Shown: positions 25,560 through 34,738 of the stretch, piece after piece
How positions within the stretch are numbered: position 1 is the first letter of the stretch
Layout of the letters: each line of letters starts with the position of its first letter
NCBI GenBank assembly: GCA_051746985.1
Contig: JBNJFP010000002.1
Location: 62,001 to 126,000, forward strand
Reading direction: 5' to 3'
DNA length: 64,000 nucleotides
Origin: Fodinibius sp051746985
GTDB lineage: Bacteria; Bacteroidota; Rhodothermia; Balneolales; Balneolaceae
Program-made: the position numbers and the translations under genes
Notes under the pieces: generated by a model
What the model was told of the DNA's origin: nothing
Databases searched by the model: none
The model's input: the letters and a program-made list of their open reading frames with translations, nothing else

Positions 25560-28500
25560 TTAATTATTGTTGAATAACCCTTTAATCAGGTTCCCGCCTT
25601 TTTCTTTCAGGTAATCTTTAACGATGGGCTCAATCGCTTCTTTGTCGGGCCTGAGATTGGGATCTTCTTGCGTGCCGGTCATACGCATTGGCACCATAAT
25701 GGTACCGTTGTCCTGAGTTAGTGCTTCCACAGCCTGGGAGCTAATCACCGAGGCAATACCTTTTTTGAATCGGCCCGGCAGATACAGCTGCGTTTTATAG
25801 TCGATATCGCCCTTTACCATATGCTGGGTTCCATCGAGTTCCAGACCGATATCATCGCTGGTCATCTTCAGGTCATTAATGGTAAAAATGCTTTTTTCAA
25901 GCTTATAGGTACTATTAAACTCATCAAGGCCAATATTGTTAAACTCGTTGGCACTGAACAGCGAGGCCAAACGCTCCTGTATAGGATGTCCCTGAATGCG
26001 AGAATTGGTCATCCCGAAGTTGCCGTCCATGGTTGAGGTTTCGATCAGCGGTTCCAGAAACTCATTGAGTTCGGTAAAATATTCGACATCTGCGCTGAAT
26101 GCTCCCGATACATATTCATGAAACTTACTGTCTTCACCCAGCACGCTGAATTCATCAAAAAAGGCAGCAGCCTGCAATCCACTGAGCGATCCATTGAAAT
26201 TGATTTCCGTGCGTTCGGGGTCGGGCACATCCCAGGTAAACGCCCCGCTGGCTTCTCCATCAAAAAGATTGACCGAAGCCTGCTCCATCACTATTTGATC
26301 GGGCGTTGTTGAGGCCTGGGCCGTTAGATTTGTCATCGTCACCCCAGTCACAATCATTTCATCTATTTCGGCACTGACCGAACTGGTTAAATCCGGCAGG
26401 TGAATGGGGATCGGTTCTGTTTCAGTAGTATCACTCCAGTCAATAAGCTCATCCAAATTCAGCAACTCACTTTTATACGAACCGGTTAAATGGGGCGTGG
26501 TTTCGCGATCTTCTTCGGCTTTCAGATACTCTATATAATCAGCCAAAGAACCCGAAAGTGCGATATCAGACGAACCAATATTAAAGCTCAGCTGCTCCAA
26601 ATCCACCGAGCCGGGCGACAGGTTGAGCTCACCGTTGAGGTCGGTCACCGGTTGAATCATTGCTTCGCCATCCATATTAATGTCTTGTGCCGTAAGCCGT
26701 CCATTGAACTGCATATTAACAGGATCGTTAGGCGCCCCCTGGACCTGCAGGTTTACATCGGCCACACCCGTGAGCTCGGTCAGCGTGGGCTCAAGCTCGT
26801 AGTAATCCTTTATTTGATTTAGCGCCGCCTTACCAGTCAGCGTGATGTCCACGGTACGGTCGTCGCCGAGGTAGTTCTGCATACTTCCCGACACGCCAAG
26901 ATTGTTATCACCTGTTACAAAACTCGCTTTCGATATAGTGATGGCGGGCCCACTCAGTGACGATTCGAGTGTAATATCTTCGATGGGATTGCCCAGTGAT
27001 TTGTGACTAATAAATCCATCTGCCAGCGAAATACTACCCGATTGCACGGCATTTTCGATCTGATCGGCCTTACCCTTAAGCACGGCGTTGGCTTTAAACT
27101 GTCCGCGCATAGTCAGCGTATCCTCGTCGATGGGATAAAAATCCTTAATTGTAGCGAGATCAAAATTAAGATCAGTTGTTAGATCGATGTTTCGTTGTTC
27201 TTCGTTCATGGGCTCGTTGATCGTCCCATTCATCGAAAACGTATTGGCCGCGGCCTGCAGCTCCATGTTATTTATGGTGATGACCGACTGATTCGCCTCA
27301 GCGTCGATGGAAATGTTTTCAATGGGTTTAGCTACTTCGGCATATTTGAGGAGTCCGTCGCTAAGTGTTATCACCGCATCAAAGGTAGCTTCTTCCGGCA
27401 CATCCATGCGACCCGAAGCCTGTCCCTTTGCGGTAAGCTGTCCGCTAAGATCGTCGATATCAAATTCGCTGATGTCATAAAAATCACGAACGGTAGCCAG
27501 GTCCACATCCGAATCAAAATTGATGGCAAAGGTACCGTCTTCTTCCAGTGGCTGTTCAATCCTTCCATCCGCCGACACATCATTTTCTCCCGCCTGTGCA
27601 GTAAATGTTTCTATGGATACCAGCTCGTTAGAGGCATTGGCATTAAGTTGAATATTTTCGATGGGCTGAGGCAGATCAGGGTTTTTGACGTAGCCATCGG
27701 TAATAGATACATCAAAGTTAATGGCAGGAAACTCATCCCCTAAAAGCGGACCCGAAACCGTGCCCTCAATGCCCAGTGACCCACGACTTTCAAGTCCCTG
27801 AGTGTATTCTTCATATTCAGCAGGAACCAGTCGCAACAGTTCGCCAAAGTTATCCGATGATGACTGAATGCTAAGATCACTGTTTAGATCGTTGCTCCAG
27901 TCAGAGAGCGATCCCGTCAAATTGAGCGCCAGTCCACGGATGGATAAAGTGCCCTCGTCGAGCGTTAGGGTTTCATTTTCCAGATCAATGGTTGACTGCT
28001 GACTCATACTCAACGGCAATCCATTCAGGTAACGGCTGTCTTCGACGGATGCCGATAAACCTCCAATATCAAGATCGATGGTACTTTGGATCAGGTCGGC
28101 ATAGCTGAGCGAAATATCAGCATTTAGATCATCAATCTGCGCATGGGTGTTCGAAGTTTCATCGCGATAGCCAAAATCTCCACCGCTAATATTAAAGTAG
28201 GGAATGTTGATCCCCAGGGTTTCGGCCGTAGTGTCGGCTTCGGTTTCCCCGGCCAATAAAAAATCAATATTGGTAGTGCTGTCTGCATTTATGACATAGG
28301 TAAACCGCGGATTTTGCAGGCTTATTTCCGAAATGCTGATTTCATCACCGAGCAAAGAAAACAGCTCTACAGAAACCACGAGCTCATCCAGTGAAAGCAG
28401 GGTATCGTCTTCGGTTTCGCCGGGAATGCTCATTTTCTGGATGCTGACACCCGGGCGGGGAAACGTACTGAACAGCGTCAGCGACATTTTTTCTACGTTT

Positions 28501-28640
28501 ACGGTACGTCCCACGGCCTCATCCACATACGGCATTACGGTACTTTTGAGGCGATCGTCCGTAAAATAAATATTGAGTCCAATGATAATCACGATAAATA
28601 ATCCAACTACAGCAGCGGCAATCTTTAGAAATGTTTTCAT
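25560..28640 (-). CDS. AsmA-like family protein
   Basis: 1026-residue envelope protein. A single N-terminal membrane anchor lies at about residues 5-27 (LKIAAAVVGLFIVIIIGLNI), followed by an AsmA N-terminal domain (VEKMSLTLFSTFPRPGVSI) and then a long beta-rich region with recurring segments of the form 'P-I-x-N-I-x-L-x-A', here PIENIQLNAN, PIENISIDAE and PIEDITLESS. Large AsmA-like proteins are thought to form grooved bridges moving phospholipid between the two membranes; that role is inferred here. The C-terminus (TGTQEDPNLRPDKEAIEPIVKDYLKEKGG) is typical. It is divergent from pcm across a 210 bp AT-rich gap. Confidence 0.88.
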   Translation of the reverse strand: MKTFLKIAAAVVGLFIVIIIGLNIYFTDDRLKSTVMPYVDEAVGRTVNVEKMSLTLFSTFPRPGVSIQKMSIPGETEDDTLLSLDELVVSVELFSLLGDEISISEISLQNPRFTYVINADSTTNIDFLLAGETEADTTAETLGINIPYFNISGGDFGYRDETSNTHAQIDDLNADISLSYADLIQSTIDLDIGGLSASVEDSRYLNGLPLSMSQQSTIDLENETLTLDEGTLSIRGLALNLTGSLSDWSNDLNSDLSIQSSSDNFGELLRLVPAEYEEYTQGLESRGSLGIEGTVSGPLLGDEFPAINFDVSITDGYVKNPDLPQPIENIQLNANASNELVSIETFTAQAGENDVSADGRIEQPLEEDGTFAINFDSDVDLATVRDFYDISEFDIDDLSGQLTAKGQASGRMDVPEEATFDAVITLSDGLLKYAEVAKPIENISIDAEANQSVITINNMELQAAANTFSMNGTINEPMNEEQRNIDLTTDLNFDLATIKDFYPIDEDTLTMRGQFKANAVLKGKADQIENAVQSGSISLADGFISHKSLGNPIEDITLESSLSGPAITISKASFVTGDNNLGVSGSMQNYLGDDRTVDITLTGKAALNQIKDYYELEPTLTELTGVADVNLQVQGAPNDPVNMQFNGRLTAQDINMDGEAMIQPVTDLNGELNLSPGSVDLEQLSFNIGSSDIALSGSLADYIEYLKAEEDRETTPHLTGSYKSELLNLDELIDWSDTTETEPIPIHLPDLTSSVSAEIDEMIVTGVTMTNLTAQASTTPDQIVMEQASVNLFDGEASGAFTWDVPDPERTEINFNGSLSGLQAAAFFDEFSVLGEDSKFHEYVSGAFSADVEYFTELNEFLEPLIETSTMDGNFGMTNSRIQGHPIQERLASLFSANEFNNIGLDEFNSTYKLEKSIFTINDLKMTSDDIGLELDGTQHMVKGDIDYKTQLYLPGRFKKGIASVISSQAVEALTQDNGTIMVPMRMTGTQEDPNLRPDKEAIEPIVKDYLKEKGGNLIKGLFNNN

Positions 28641-28851
28641 AATAATGGTCTCAATTGAAGTTGTATCCCGTTGGTATTACAAACTGACATCCGCCAGCGT
28701 TTTTTTATTGTGTGATCGGATGCACTGGATAATATAAAGAACCTCGACAATTAATAATGATCCCGTGGAGTAAAAAATCGAATAAATTCCTGCAAGTTCC
28801 TTATGTTATATTCTAATCAGAAAATCGGTTGGTAAAATATAAAAGTTTATC

Positions 28852-29523
28852 ATGTTAAATTGGGGTTCAGGAGCAGATAATCCAAAATTTAAACAGCGTC
28901 GGCGCCGCCTGGTGGATACGCTGGCCGAAAAAGGAATCAAAGATCATCGTGTACTCGATGCTTTTAATACCGTACCGCGTCATATTTTTGTAGATACGGC
29001 CCTGCAGGATCGGGCGTACAAAGATTCAGCTCTTCCCATCGGTAAAAAGCAAACAATATCGCAGCCCTACACTGTAGCTCGTCAAACGGAACTGCTCGAA
29101 GCCAAGCCCGGAGAAAAAGTGCTCGAAATTGGTACAGGATCGGGATATCAGGCCGCGATTTTATGCGAGCTGGGCGCCGAAGTCTATACCGTAGAGCGTC
29201 ATAAAGAACTCTATCAACGAGCCCGCTCTATTTTAAGGGAGCTGGGCTACTCGGTGCGCGCCAAACTGGGTGATGGCACCTTGGGATGGTCCGCCTATGC
29301 TCCGTACGATGCGATCGTAGTTACGGCCGGCGCTCCGGTAGTGCCCGAAGATCTCGTCGATCAGCTGAATATAAACGGACGACTGGTAGTACCCGTGGGC
29401 GACGATCAAAAGCAGGAGATGGTGCGCATCATTAAAATCCGTAAAGACGAATTTGAAGAAGAACATTTCAGCGACTTTAAGTTTGTCCCACTCATCGGCA
29501 AAAAAGGCTGGAAAAATAAATAG
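28852..29523 (+). CDS. pcm: Protein-L-isoaspartate O-methyltransferase
   Basis: SAM-dependent repair enzyme that methylates isoaspartyl residues in damaged proteins. 223 residues. The typical Pcm motifs are PIGKKQTISQPYTVARQTE, the SAM loop VLEIGTGSGYQAAIL and YDAIVVTAGAP. The start ATG at 28852 gives a normal N-terminus with VDTLAEKGIKDHRVLDAF. It is followed by a 91 bp AT-rich gap with an imperfect inverted repeat and then the DUF368 gene. Confidence 0.95.
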   Translation: MLNWGSGADNPKFKQRRRRLVDTLAEKGIKDHRVLDAFNTVPRHIFVDTALQDRAYKDSALPIGKKQTISQPYTVARQTELLEAKPGEKVLEIGTGSGYQAAILCELGAEVYTVERHKELYQRARSILRELGYSVRAKLGDGTLGWSAYAPYDAIVVTAGAPVVPEDLVDQLNINGRLVVPVGDDQKQEMVRIIKIRKDEFEEEHFSDFKFVPLIGKKGWKNK

Positions 29524-29524
29524 G

Positions 29525-29606
29525 AATTAAAAATGAAAGATCGATAAATGAAAAATTACGTTTTATATTCGACTCCAATTTCGAACTGATTTTTCATTTT
29601 TAACTA
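29525..29606. repeat. Imperfect AT-rich inverted repeat between pcm and DUF368 gene
   Basis: ATTAAAAATGAAAGATC (about 29525-29541) and the reverse complement of GATTTTTCATTTTTAAC (about 29590-29606) agree at all but one or two positions. The repeat flanks a 48 nt AT-rich spacer that itself contains another ATGAAAAATTA copy. It may act as a weak terminator or be a decayed repeat. Confidence 0.4.
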
Positions 29607-29612
29607 TTTTTG
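29605..29612 (+). promoter_or_regulatory. Putative -7 box TATTTTTG immediately before the DUF368 start
   Basis: TATTTTTG matches TAnnTTTG and ends two bases before the TTG start codon at 29615. If used, the transcript would begin inside the annotated N-terminus, so either this box is not functional or the real start codon is further in. Confidence 0.25.
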
Positions 29613-29614
29613 AT

Positions 29615-30745
29615 TTGTCACAAAGCGACCATTCTGAAAACACAGACCAAGGAGATCAGACAAGCTGGAAAGAATATCCCTTTCTGTTAATCAAAGGATT
29701 TTTGATGGGATCAGCGGATGTCGTACCGGGCGTTAGCGGGGGAACGCTGGCCCTGATCGTAGGCATCTATAGCCGACTGATTAACGCTATCAAAAGCTTC
29801 GATGTACGTTTTGCAAGGCGCATTTTCAGCCTGAAATTTCGAGTGGCCTTAAATGGTGTCCACTGGAAATTTATGGTGATGCTGCTCTCGGGCATTTTTA
29901 GTGCCCTGCTGTTTTTTACCAAAGTCGTGCCCCTGCAAGTATATATGTTTACCAACCCCGAGCTTGTTTACGGGCTCTTTTTTGGATTGATTGTGGGATC
30001 CATATTCGTGTTAATTAAAGCGATTGATGGATTTAACTGGATTCACGGGCTGTTCGTTTTGTTGGGGACAATAATTGGTTTCTGGGTTGTTACATTGGTA
30101 CCCACCGATACCCCGGAAGCCCCGTGGTTCATATTCGTCAGCGGGTCTATTGCCATTTGTGCGATGATATTGCCCGGCATTTCGGGATCCTATTTTTTGC
30201 TGATCTTACGGAAATACGATTACATACTGTCACAATTTGGTAAGCTTGGAACCCCCGAAATGACGGGAGGACTGTTAGCCCTACTCCCCTTTATCGCTGG
30301 TGCCATCGTTGGGTTAGCACTTTTTGCGCGATTACTTTCGTGGTTATTAAATCGCTATGAAGCAAAAACATTAGCCGTTCTTATCGGCTTTTTAATTGGA
30401 TCACTCTACGTTATCTGGCCGTATCAAGATCGTACCTACGAGCAGTTCGTTAGCAAGACCGAAGTGGTGGCCTACGAAAGTACCGAGGCCGAGCAATTGC
30501 GCAGTAATCCGCCCAGCACGAACCGTCCGGAATTCAAGCAGCTCGGTGAGGTTGTCAATACCAATGGCGCACAAAAAGATGTGGAAATTTTGACAGTCAA
30601 AAACAAGCTCGTAAAGAGTGATCCATTCATCCCATATTTTACCGTTCAGGAGGCTGGAACAGCCCATTTCTGGAGTGGTATCTGGGGGATGCTCATCGGC
30701 CTGGTTATGGTGATGGGGCTTGACTATTTACGCACGGAAACCTAA
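29615..30745 (+). CDS. DUF368 family membrane protein (PopT-type undecaprenyl-phosphate carrier)
   Basis: 376-residue multi-pass membrane protein of the DUF368 family. Some members (PopT) were recently shown to return undecaprenyl phosphate across the inner membrane for cell-wall synthesis. Signatures are KGFLMGSADVVPGVSGGT near residues 28-45 and MILPGISGSYFLLILRKYD in the second half, giving the family's two inverted halves. A 70-residue hydrophilic loop lies near the C-terminus (about 270-345). The start is a TTG; there is no upstream ATG in frame, and the first ATG inside falls in FLMGSADV, too close to the conserved motif. Confidence 0.85.
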   Translation: MSQSDHSENTDQGDQTSWKEYPFLLIKGFLMGSADVVPGVSGGTLALIVGIYSRLINAIKSFDVRFARRIFSLKFRVALNGVHWKFMVMLLSGIFSALLFFTKVVPLQVYMFTNPELVYGLFFGLIVGSIFVLIKAIDGFNWIHGLFVLLGTIIGFWVVTLVPTDTPEAPWFIFVSGSIAICAMILPGISGSYFLLILRKYDYILSQFGKLGTPEMTGGLLALLPFIAGAIVGLALFARLLSWLLNRYEAKTLAVLIGFLIGSLYVIWPYQDRTYEQFVSKTEVVAYESTEAEQLRSNPPSTNRPEFKQLGEVVNTNGAQKDVEILTVKNKLVKSDPFIPYFTVQEAGTAHFWSGIWGMLIGLVMVMGLDYLRTET

Positions 30746-30786
30746 CGTTAAATAAACGAGTCAACCGCCATCAAAAGACAGCTATT

Positions 30787-31779
30787 ATGAAGGCTATTAA
30801 AAAAATATTGGTCCCTACCGACTTTTCAGAAAATGCTCAGCTGGCGTATCGACATGCCCAGGAAATTGCTCATCGTGTGGGCGCAAAAGTGGATTTCATT
30901 CACATTATCCCCACCCTTACCTATTTCCATAAAAGCTTGTCGAATATGCAGGCCCCGCTGAATTTGGATGATGAAATTTATCCCTCGGCGCAAAAGGAAG
31001 CTATCCACCAAATCCAATCGGCAATGGATGATTATATCGCTGGTGAAACCAAAGGAGAAGCTGTATGTAAGGTTGACCGAAAACCTTCGATTGCCATCGC
31101 AGAATACGCCCGCCAAAACAATCATGATCTCATTTTGATGGCATCAAAAGGTCATCACAAATCGAATTTGATGCGCGGCTCTACCACAAACAAAGTAGTT
31201 CGACACTCTTCGGTCCCGGTATTTACGGTGGATGAGGGCTTAAATGCAGAAGGATTGAAAGAAATTATGGTCCCTACCGATGGATCAGCGCTGTCATTTT
31301 CTGCCCTTCCGATGGCATTAACGTTTGCAAAGATTTATGATGCAGATATTACATTTTACCACGTGCAGGAAATGTATGGCAGCCCGCTTGATTCAGAGGC
31401 CCATAATCCGCAGAAAACAGACAAGCAGAATATTTATGAGCTGCTGATGGATCGGCTTGACGATTACCTCTCATCGGAGGGTATTGAAAACATAACCATC
31501 GCTCGCGGTGAGGCTGATTTTCGAGATCAGTTTGTGGTATCTGATAATGCGTCAAGCTTTCGTATCGATACCTATACGGCCATTGAACGCGGTGTTTCGG
31601 CACACTTGGGCATCGAGGAGTATGCGGCCGAACATGCCGATGTTGTAGTAATGGCCACCCATGGACACAGCGGATTTGCACACTTGCTGTTGGGATCTAC
31701 CACTGAAAAAGTGGCTCAATCGCTAAGCACACCGGTAGTCACGATTCGTCCGGATATGGAGCTGCTTTCCGAAAAATAA
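30787..31779 (+). CDS. Tandem universal stress protein (UspA)
   Basis: 330 residues made of two Usp domains. The first (about 1-150) begins KKILVPTDFSENAQLAYRHA and the second (about 156-325) begins EIMVPTDGSALSFSALPMAL. Both end with the ATP-binding type G-x2-G-x9-G-S/T loop: ASKGHHKSNLMRGSTTNKV and THGHSGFAHLLLGSTTEKV. The ATP-binding motif suggests the nucleotide-binding Usp class. It is a single-gene unit ending at a strong terminator. Confidence 0.92.
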   Translation: MKAIKKILVPTDFSENAQLAYRHAQEIAHRVGAKVDFIHIIPTLTYFHKSLSNMQAPLNLDDEIYPSAQKEAIHQIQSAMDDYIAGETKGEAVCKVDRKPSIAIAEYARQNNHDLILMASKGHHKSNLMRGSTTNKVVRHSSVPVFTVDEGLNAEGLKEIMVPTDGSALSFSALPMALTFAKIYDADITFYHVQEMYGSPLDSEAHNPQKTDKQNIYELLMDRLDDYLSSEGIENITIARGEADFRDQFVVSDNASSFRIDTYTAIERGVSAHLGIEEYAAEHADVVVMATHGHSGFAHLLLGSTTEKVAQSLSTPVVTIRPDMELLSEK

Positions 31780-31850
31780 CGTTTCTACCTGCCAAAAGGA
31801 TAAAGTGTACGGAGATTAATACCTACGTTTATCATATTACTAAACAAAAA

Positions 31851-31878
31851 GGCCGAGGATTGTCCCCGGCCTTTTTTA
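31851..31878. terminator. Bidirectional intrinsic terminator
   Basis: GGCCGAGGA (31851-31859) pairs with TCCCCGGCC (31863-31871) with one G-U, flanked by an A-run on the left and a T-run on the right. It serves the Usp gene and the convergent MscS gene. Confidence 0.88.
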
Positions 31879-31897
31879 TTGTATATTTCTTTATCAA

Positions 31898-32821
31898 CTA
31901 TGATTCTTCTCCATTTTTACTGCTTGTTTTGAGCATACTGCTTAGCTTTTCTCCGCCACGGATACCAAAATCGAGTGTCCGAATGGGGAATGGAATCATT
32001 ATGTCGTTCTCATCAAACGCTTTGGTTATAGCAATAATCGCATCGCTACGCGCAGACAAATAATCGGGATTTGTTTCAAAGTTTACCCAGAAGTGGATTT
32101 TAAAATTGATCGAACTTCCTCCAAATTCATCATAAAAAAGGTTTACTCCCTTTTGCTCATTATAGTTATCCAAACCTTTTACTGCTTCAAGAGCTACATC
32201 CTTTGCTTTTTCCAGGTCATCCCCATAAGAAACCCCGCAGGATAGGTCAATCCGCCGTACACCAGAACTTGTATAGTTCTCAAGCGGATTCTCAAATACA
32301 CTTTTATTGGGAATATAAACGATTTGACCTTGCGGCGTGCGAATAATGGTATTACGGAGATTCATCTGTTGGACCGTTCCATAAAAGTCATTGGTTTCAA
32401 TAATATCACCAATACCAAACGGGTGACGGATGGATAAAATAATCCCGGAAATAAAATTAGAGGCGATATCCTGAAATGCAAAACCTAAGGCCAAACCGAT
32501 AATACCAGCACCGGCAAGCAGAGAGGTAACGGCCCCATCGAGTTTGAGCACACTTAATGCTATAAAAATACCTACCCCAATAACCAATACACCAACAATG
32601 GTTTCTAATAAATTGATGATTGTTTTATTGTTGGTTGTTTTCTCGAGCATGTGTTTTACGCCCTTGCGCACAAGGCGGCCCAGCACAAAAAATAGGATCA
32701 GAACGATGAGGGCTACCACCATATTGGGCAGCATAGCAATCGTTGTTTCCAGCCAGTTTAACAGCTTGTCGGTAAGGGTGCTATACACATCCACAAACTC
32801 GGCTTCCATTTCTTGGTTCAT
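31898..32821 (-). CDS. MscS-type small-conductance mechanosensitive channel
   Basis: 307-residue channel protecting against hypo-osmotic shock. Three membrane helices are followed by the pore helix GAGIIGLALGFAFQDIASNF, the beta domain (GDIIETNDFYGTVQQMNLRNT) and the alpha/beta cytoplasmic domain ending in PFPIRTLDFG. The length and order match E. coli MscS. It is a single-gene unit; a 217 bp AT-rich gap upstream shows no clear promoter motif. Confidence 0.94.
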   Translation of the reverse strand: MNQEMEAEFVDVYSTLTDKLLNWLETTIAMLPNMVVALIVLILFFVLGRLVRKGVKHMLEKTTNNKTIINLLETIVGVLVIGVGIFIALSVLKLDGAVTSLLAGAGIIGLALGFAFQDIASNFISGIILSIRHPFGIGDIIETNDFYGTVQQMNLRNTIIRTPQGQIVYIPNKSVFENPLENYTSSGVRRIDLSCGVSYGDDLEKAKDVALEAVKGLDNYNEQKGVNLFYDEFGGSSINFKIHFWVNFETNPDYLSARSDAIIAITKAFDENDIMIPFPIRTLDFGIRGGEKLSSMLKTSSKNGEES

Positions 32822-33038
32822 CAGCTAAAATTTTTGTTGCGATTCATCTATTATCGATGCCAATTAAATCATGAAAATTAAATACAAAAAAAGATCGTTC
32901 ATTAAAATATTGAATATGAACTGTATTCTTCTTTCTATCTACATTGGTAGTCTGCTTAAATAATGATTTTATAGGAATGTAGCCAACTGATAAGCTGTTC
33001 AATTATTCTAATAATGTTTAACTAAAAATTATTTACTT

Positions 33039-33467
33039 ATGCCTACAAGAAAAGCAAAAGCAAGCTGGAATGGTGATCTAAAAAATGGAAATGGGAAAAT
33101 GTCGTTCGGCAGTGGGGCCTTCAACGGAGCCTATTCTTTCAAATCCCGCTTTGAAGAAGGTACCGGTACCAACCCCGAAGAATTGATTGGCGCAGCCAAT
33201 GCCGGGTGTTTTTCCATGGCACTCTCTGCTGATTTGGCCGACGCTGGATACAACCCAGAAAATGTCACTACCAATGCCGAGGTTACACTCGAAATAGTTG
33301 ATGGCAACCCGGCCATAACGACCATTACCCTCAATACCGAAGCCAATGTGCCTGATATTGATGACGAAAAGTTCAACGAAATTGCCGAAGGAGCTAAGAA
33401 TAACTGTCCCGTTTCGAAGGCACTGGCCGGCGTTAATATTCAGCTCAATGCCACGCTCCATAATTAA
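33039..33467 (+). CDS. osmC: OsmC family peroxiredoxin
   Basis: 142-residue OsmC-type hydroperoxide reductase. The two catalytic cysteines are in the expected contexts: IGAANAGCFSMALSADLADA (Cys near 57) and KNNCPVSKALAG (Cys near 123). MPTRKASW-type N-terminus and AGCFSMALS favour the OsmC subgroup over Ohr. It is a single-gene unit ending at a strong terminator. Confidence 0.93.
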   Translation: MPTRKAKASWNGDLKNGNGKMSFGSGAFNGAYSFKSRFEEGTGTNPEELIGAANAGCFSMALSADLADAGYNPENVTTNAEVTLEIVDGNPAITTITLNTEANVPDIDDEKFNEIAEGAKNNCPVSKALAGVNIQLNATLHN

Positions 33468-33501
33468 TTACACTGATTTTTGAGGCCGTTTATATTATAT
33501 A

Positions 33502-33533
33502 GGGATGTCCTTTTTTCGGACATCCCATTTTTT
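33502..33533 (+). terminator. Intrinsic terminator after osmC
   Basis: GGGATGTCC (33502-33510) and GGACATCCC (33518-33526) form a perfect 9-bp stem with a 7-nt loop, followed by a T-rich run. Confidence 0.9.
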
Positions 33534-33599
33534 ATATCCCCAACCAATAAAGCATGAAAATTTATTGCTCTTCGTTTAACAACCCTGCCGCAGGATTTG

Positions 33600-33607
33600 T
33601 ATCTTTG
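33600..33607 (+). promoter_or_regulatory. Putative -7 box TATCTTTG upstream of rlmN
   Basis: TATCTTTG ends 5 bp before the rlmN ATG at 33613. Transcription from it would start at or just inside the gene, giving a leaderless or nearly leaderless mRNA. Confidence 0.45.
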
Positions 33608-33612
33608 AAGTT

Positions 33613-34725
33613 ATGATTACCAAAACAGATACCGACGAAAAAGTAAATCTTAAATCACTCACCAAAGAAGAGCTTCGGGATTTTACCGAGGATTTGGGAC
33701 TGCAATCCTTTCGCTCTGATCAGCTTTTTCAATGGCTTTATCAAAAAGGCGTACACAGCTTTGACGAGATGACAAACCTCTCTAAGGACTTACGTACGCG
33801 TTTAAAAGAAATTGCTACTGTCCCCACCATTGAACACGTCACCCAGCAGGAGTCAAAAGACGGGACTATAAAATTTCTGTTCAAACTGCAGGGTGATGAA
33901 GAACACAAAGTTGAATCGGTACTCATTCCCGATTTTTATGATGATGGCGCTGCCAACCGACTAACGGTTTGCGTTTCTTCTCAAGTGGGTTGTGTATTTG
34001 GCTGTTCGTTCTGCGCGACCGGTAAAATGGGGTTTTTCCGTAGCCTTACCCACGGCGAAATCGTTGACCAAGTGCAATACATTGATGCTCTATGTGAGGA
34101 AAAGTTCGGCAAGGGTATTACGAACATTGTGTATATGGGGATGGGGGAACCTCTTCACAATTATAAGTCGGTGGTTAACTCTGCAAATATTATTACCGAT
34201 GAGCTGAGCGTGGGACTTTCACCTAAACGCATTACTGTTTCTACGGTGGGGCTGACCAAGCAAATCAAACAATTAGCGGATGAACGTCAGCCTTTTAATC
34301 TGGCAATTTCGTTACATGCAGCAAATGACGAAAAGCGGGATGAGATTATGCCCATCAATAACTCTATGAATTTAGAGCAACTCAAAGAGGCCGTACAGCA
34401 TTATTACGACAAGCTTCACCGCCCTATTACCTACGAATATCTTTTATTTGATGAATTTAATGACAGCCCCGAAGATGCGCGACAACTTGCCGAAATCGTG
34501 CAGTGGGTGCCCAGCAAAGTCAACATCATCATGTACAATGATGTGGCCGGCGTGGCTCTAAAGCGAGCTCGCGAAAAACGACTGGATGCGTTTATGCAGG
34601 AGCTGGTTAAACGCGACATTACAGCCACCGTTCGGCGAAGCCGCGGCGATGATATCGATGCCGGATGTGGTCAACTGGCCATAAAAGAAGGGCAGCCGAT
34701 GGGCAAGACCATCCGAAAAAACTAA
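33613..34725 (+). CDS. rlmN: 23S rRNA/tRNA adenine-C2 methyltransferase RlmN
   Basis: Radical-SAM enzyme methylating C2 of A2503 in 23S rRNA and of A37 in some tRNAs. 370 residues. The iron-sulfur cluster motif is Cys127-x3-Cys131-x2-Cys134 within SQVGCVFGCSFCATGKMGF. YMGMGEPLHNY and the methyl-carrying cysteine near the C-terminus (GDDIDAGCGQLA) are also present. The start ATG at 33613 lies just after a TATCTTTG box. It is convergent with lepB, 13 bp apart. Confidence 0.96.
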   Translation: MITKTDTDEKVNLKSLTKEELRDFTEDLGLQSFRSDQLFQWLYQKGVHSFDEMTNLSKDLRTRLKEIATVPTIEHVTQQESKDGTIKFLFKLQGDEEHKVESVLIPDFYDDGAANRLTVCVSSQVGCVFGCSFCATGKMGFFRSLTHGEIVDQVQYIDALCEEKFGKGITNIVYMGMGEPLHNYKSVVNSANIITDELSVGLSPKRITVSTVGLTKQIKQLADERQPFNLAISLHAANDEKRDEIMPINNSMNLEQLKEAVQHYYDKLHRPITYEYLLFDEFNDSPEDARQLAEIVQWVPSKVNIIMYNDVAGVALKRAREKRLDAFMQELVKRDITATVRRSRGDDIDAGCGQLAIKEGQPMGKTIRKN

Positions 34726-34738
34726 CCGATTTTGCGAT

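Noticed and set aside
33502..33526. Palindromic operator
   Set aside because: The 9-bp stem is followed by a T-rich run right after osmC, so a terminator is the simpler reading.
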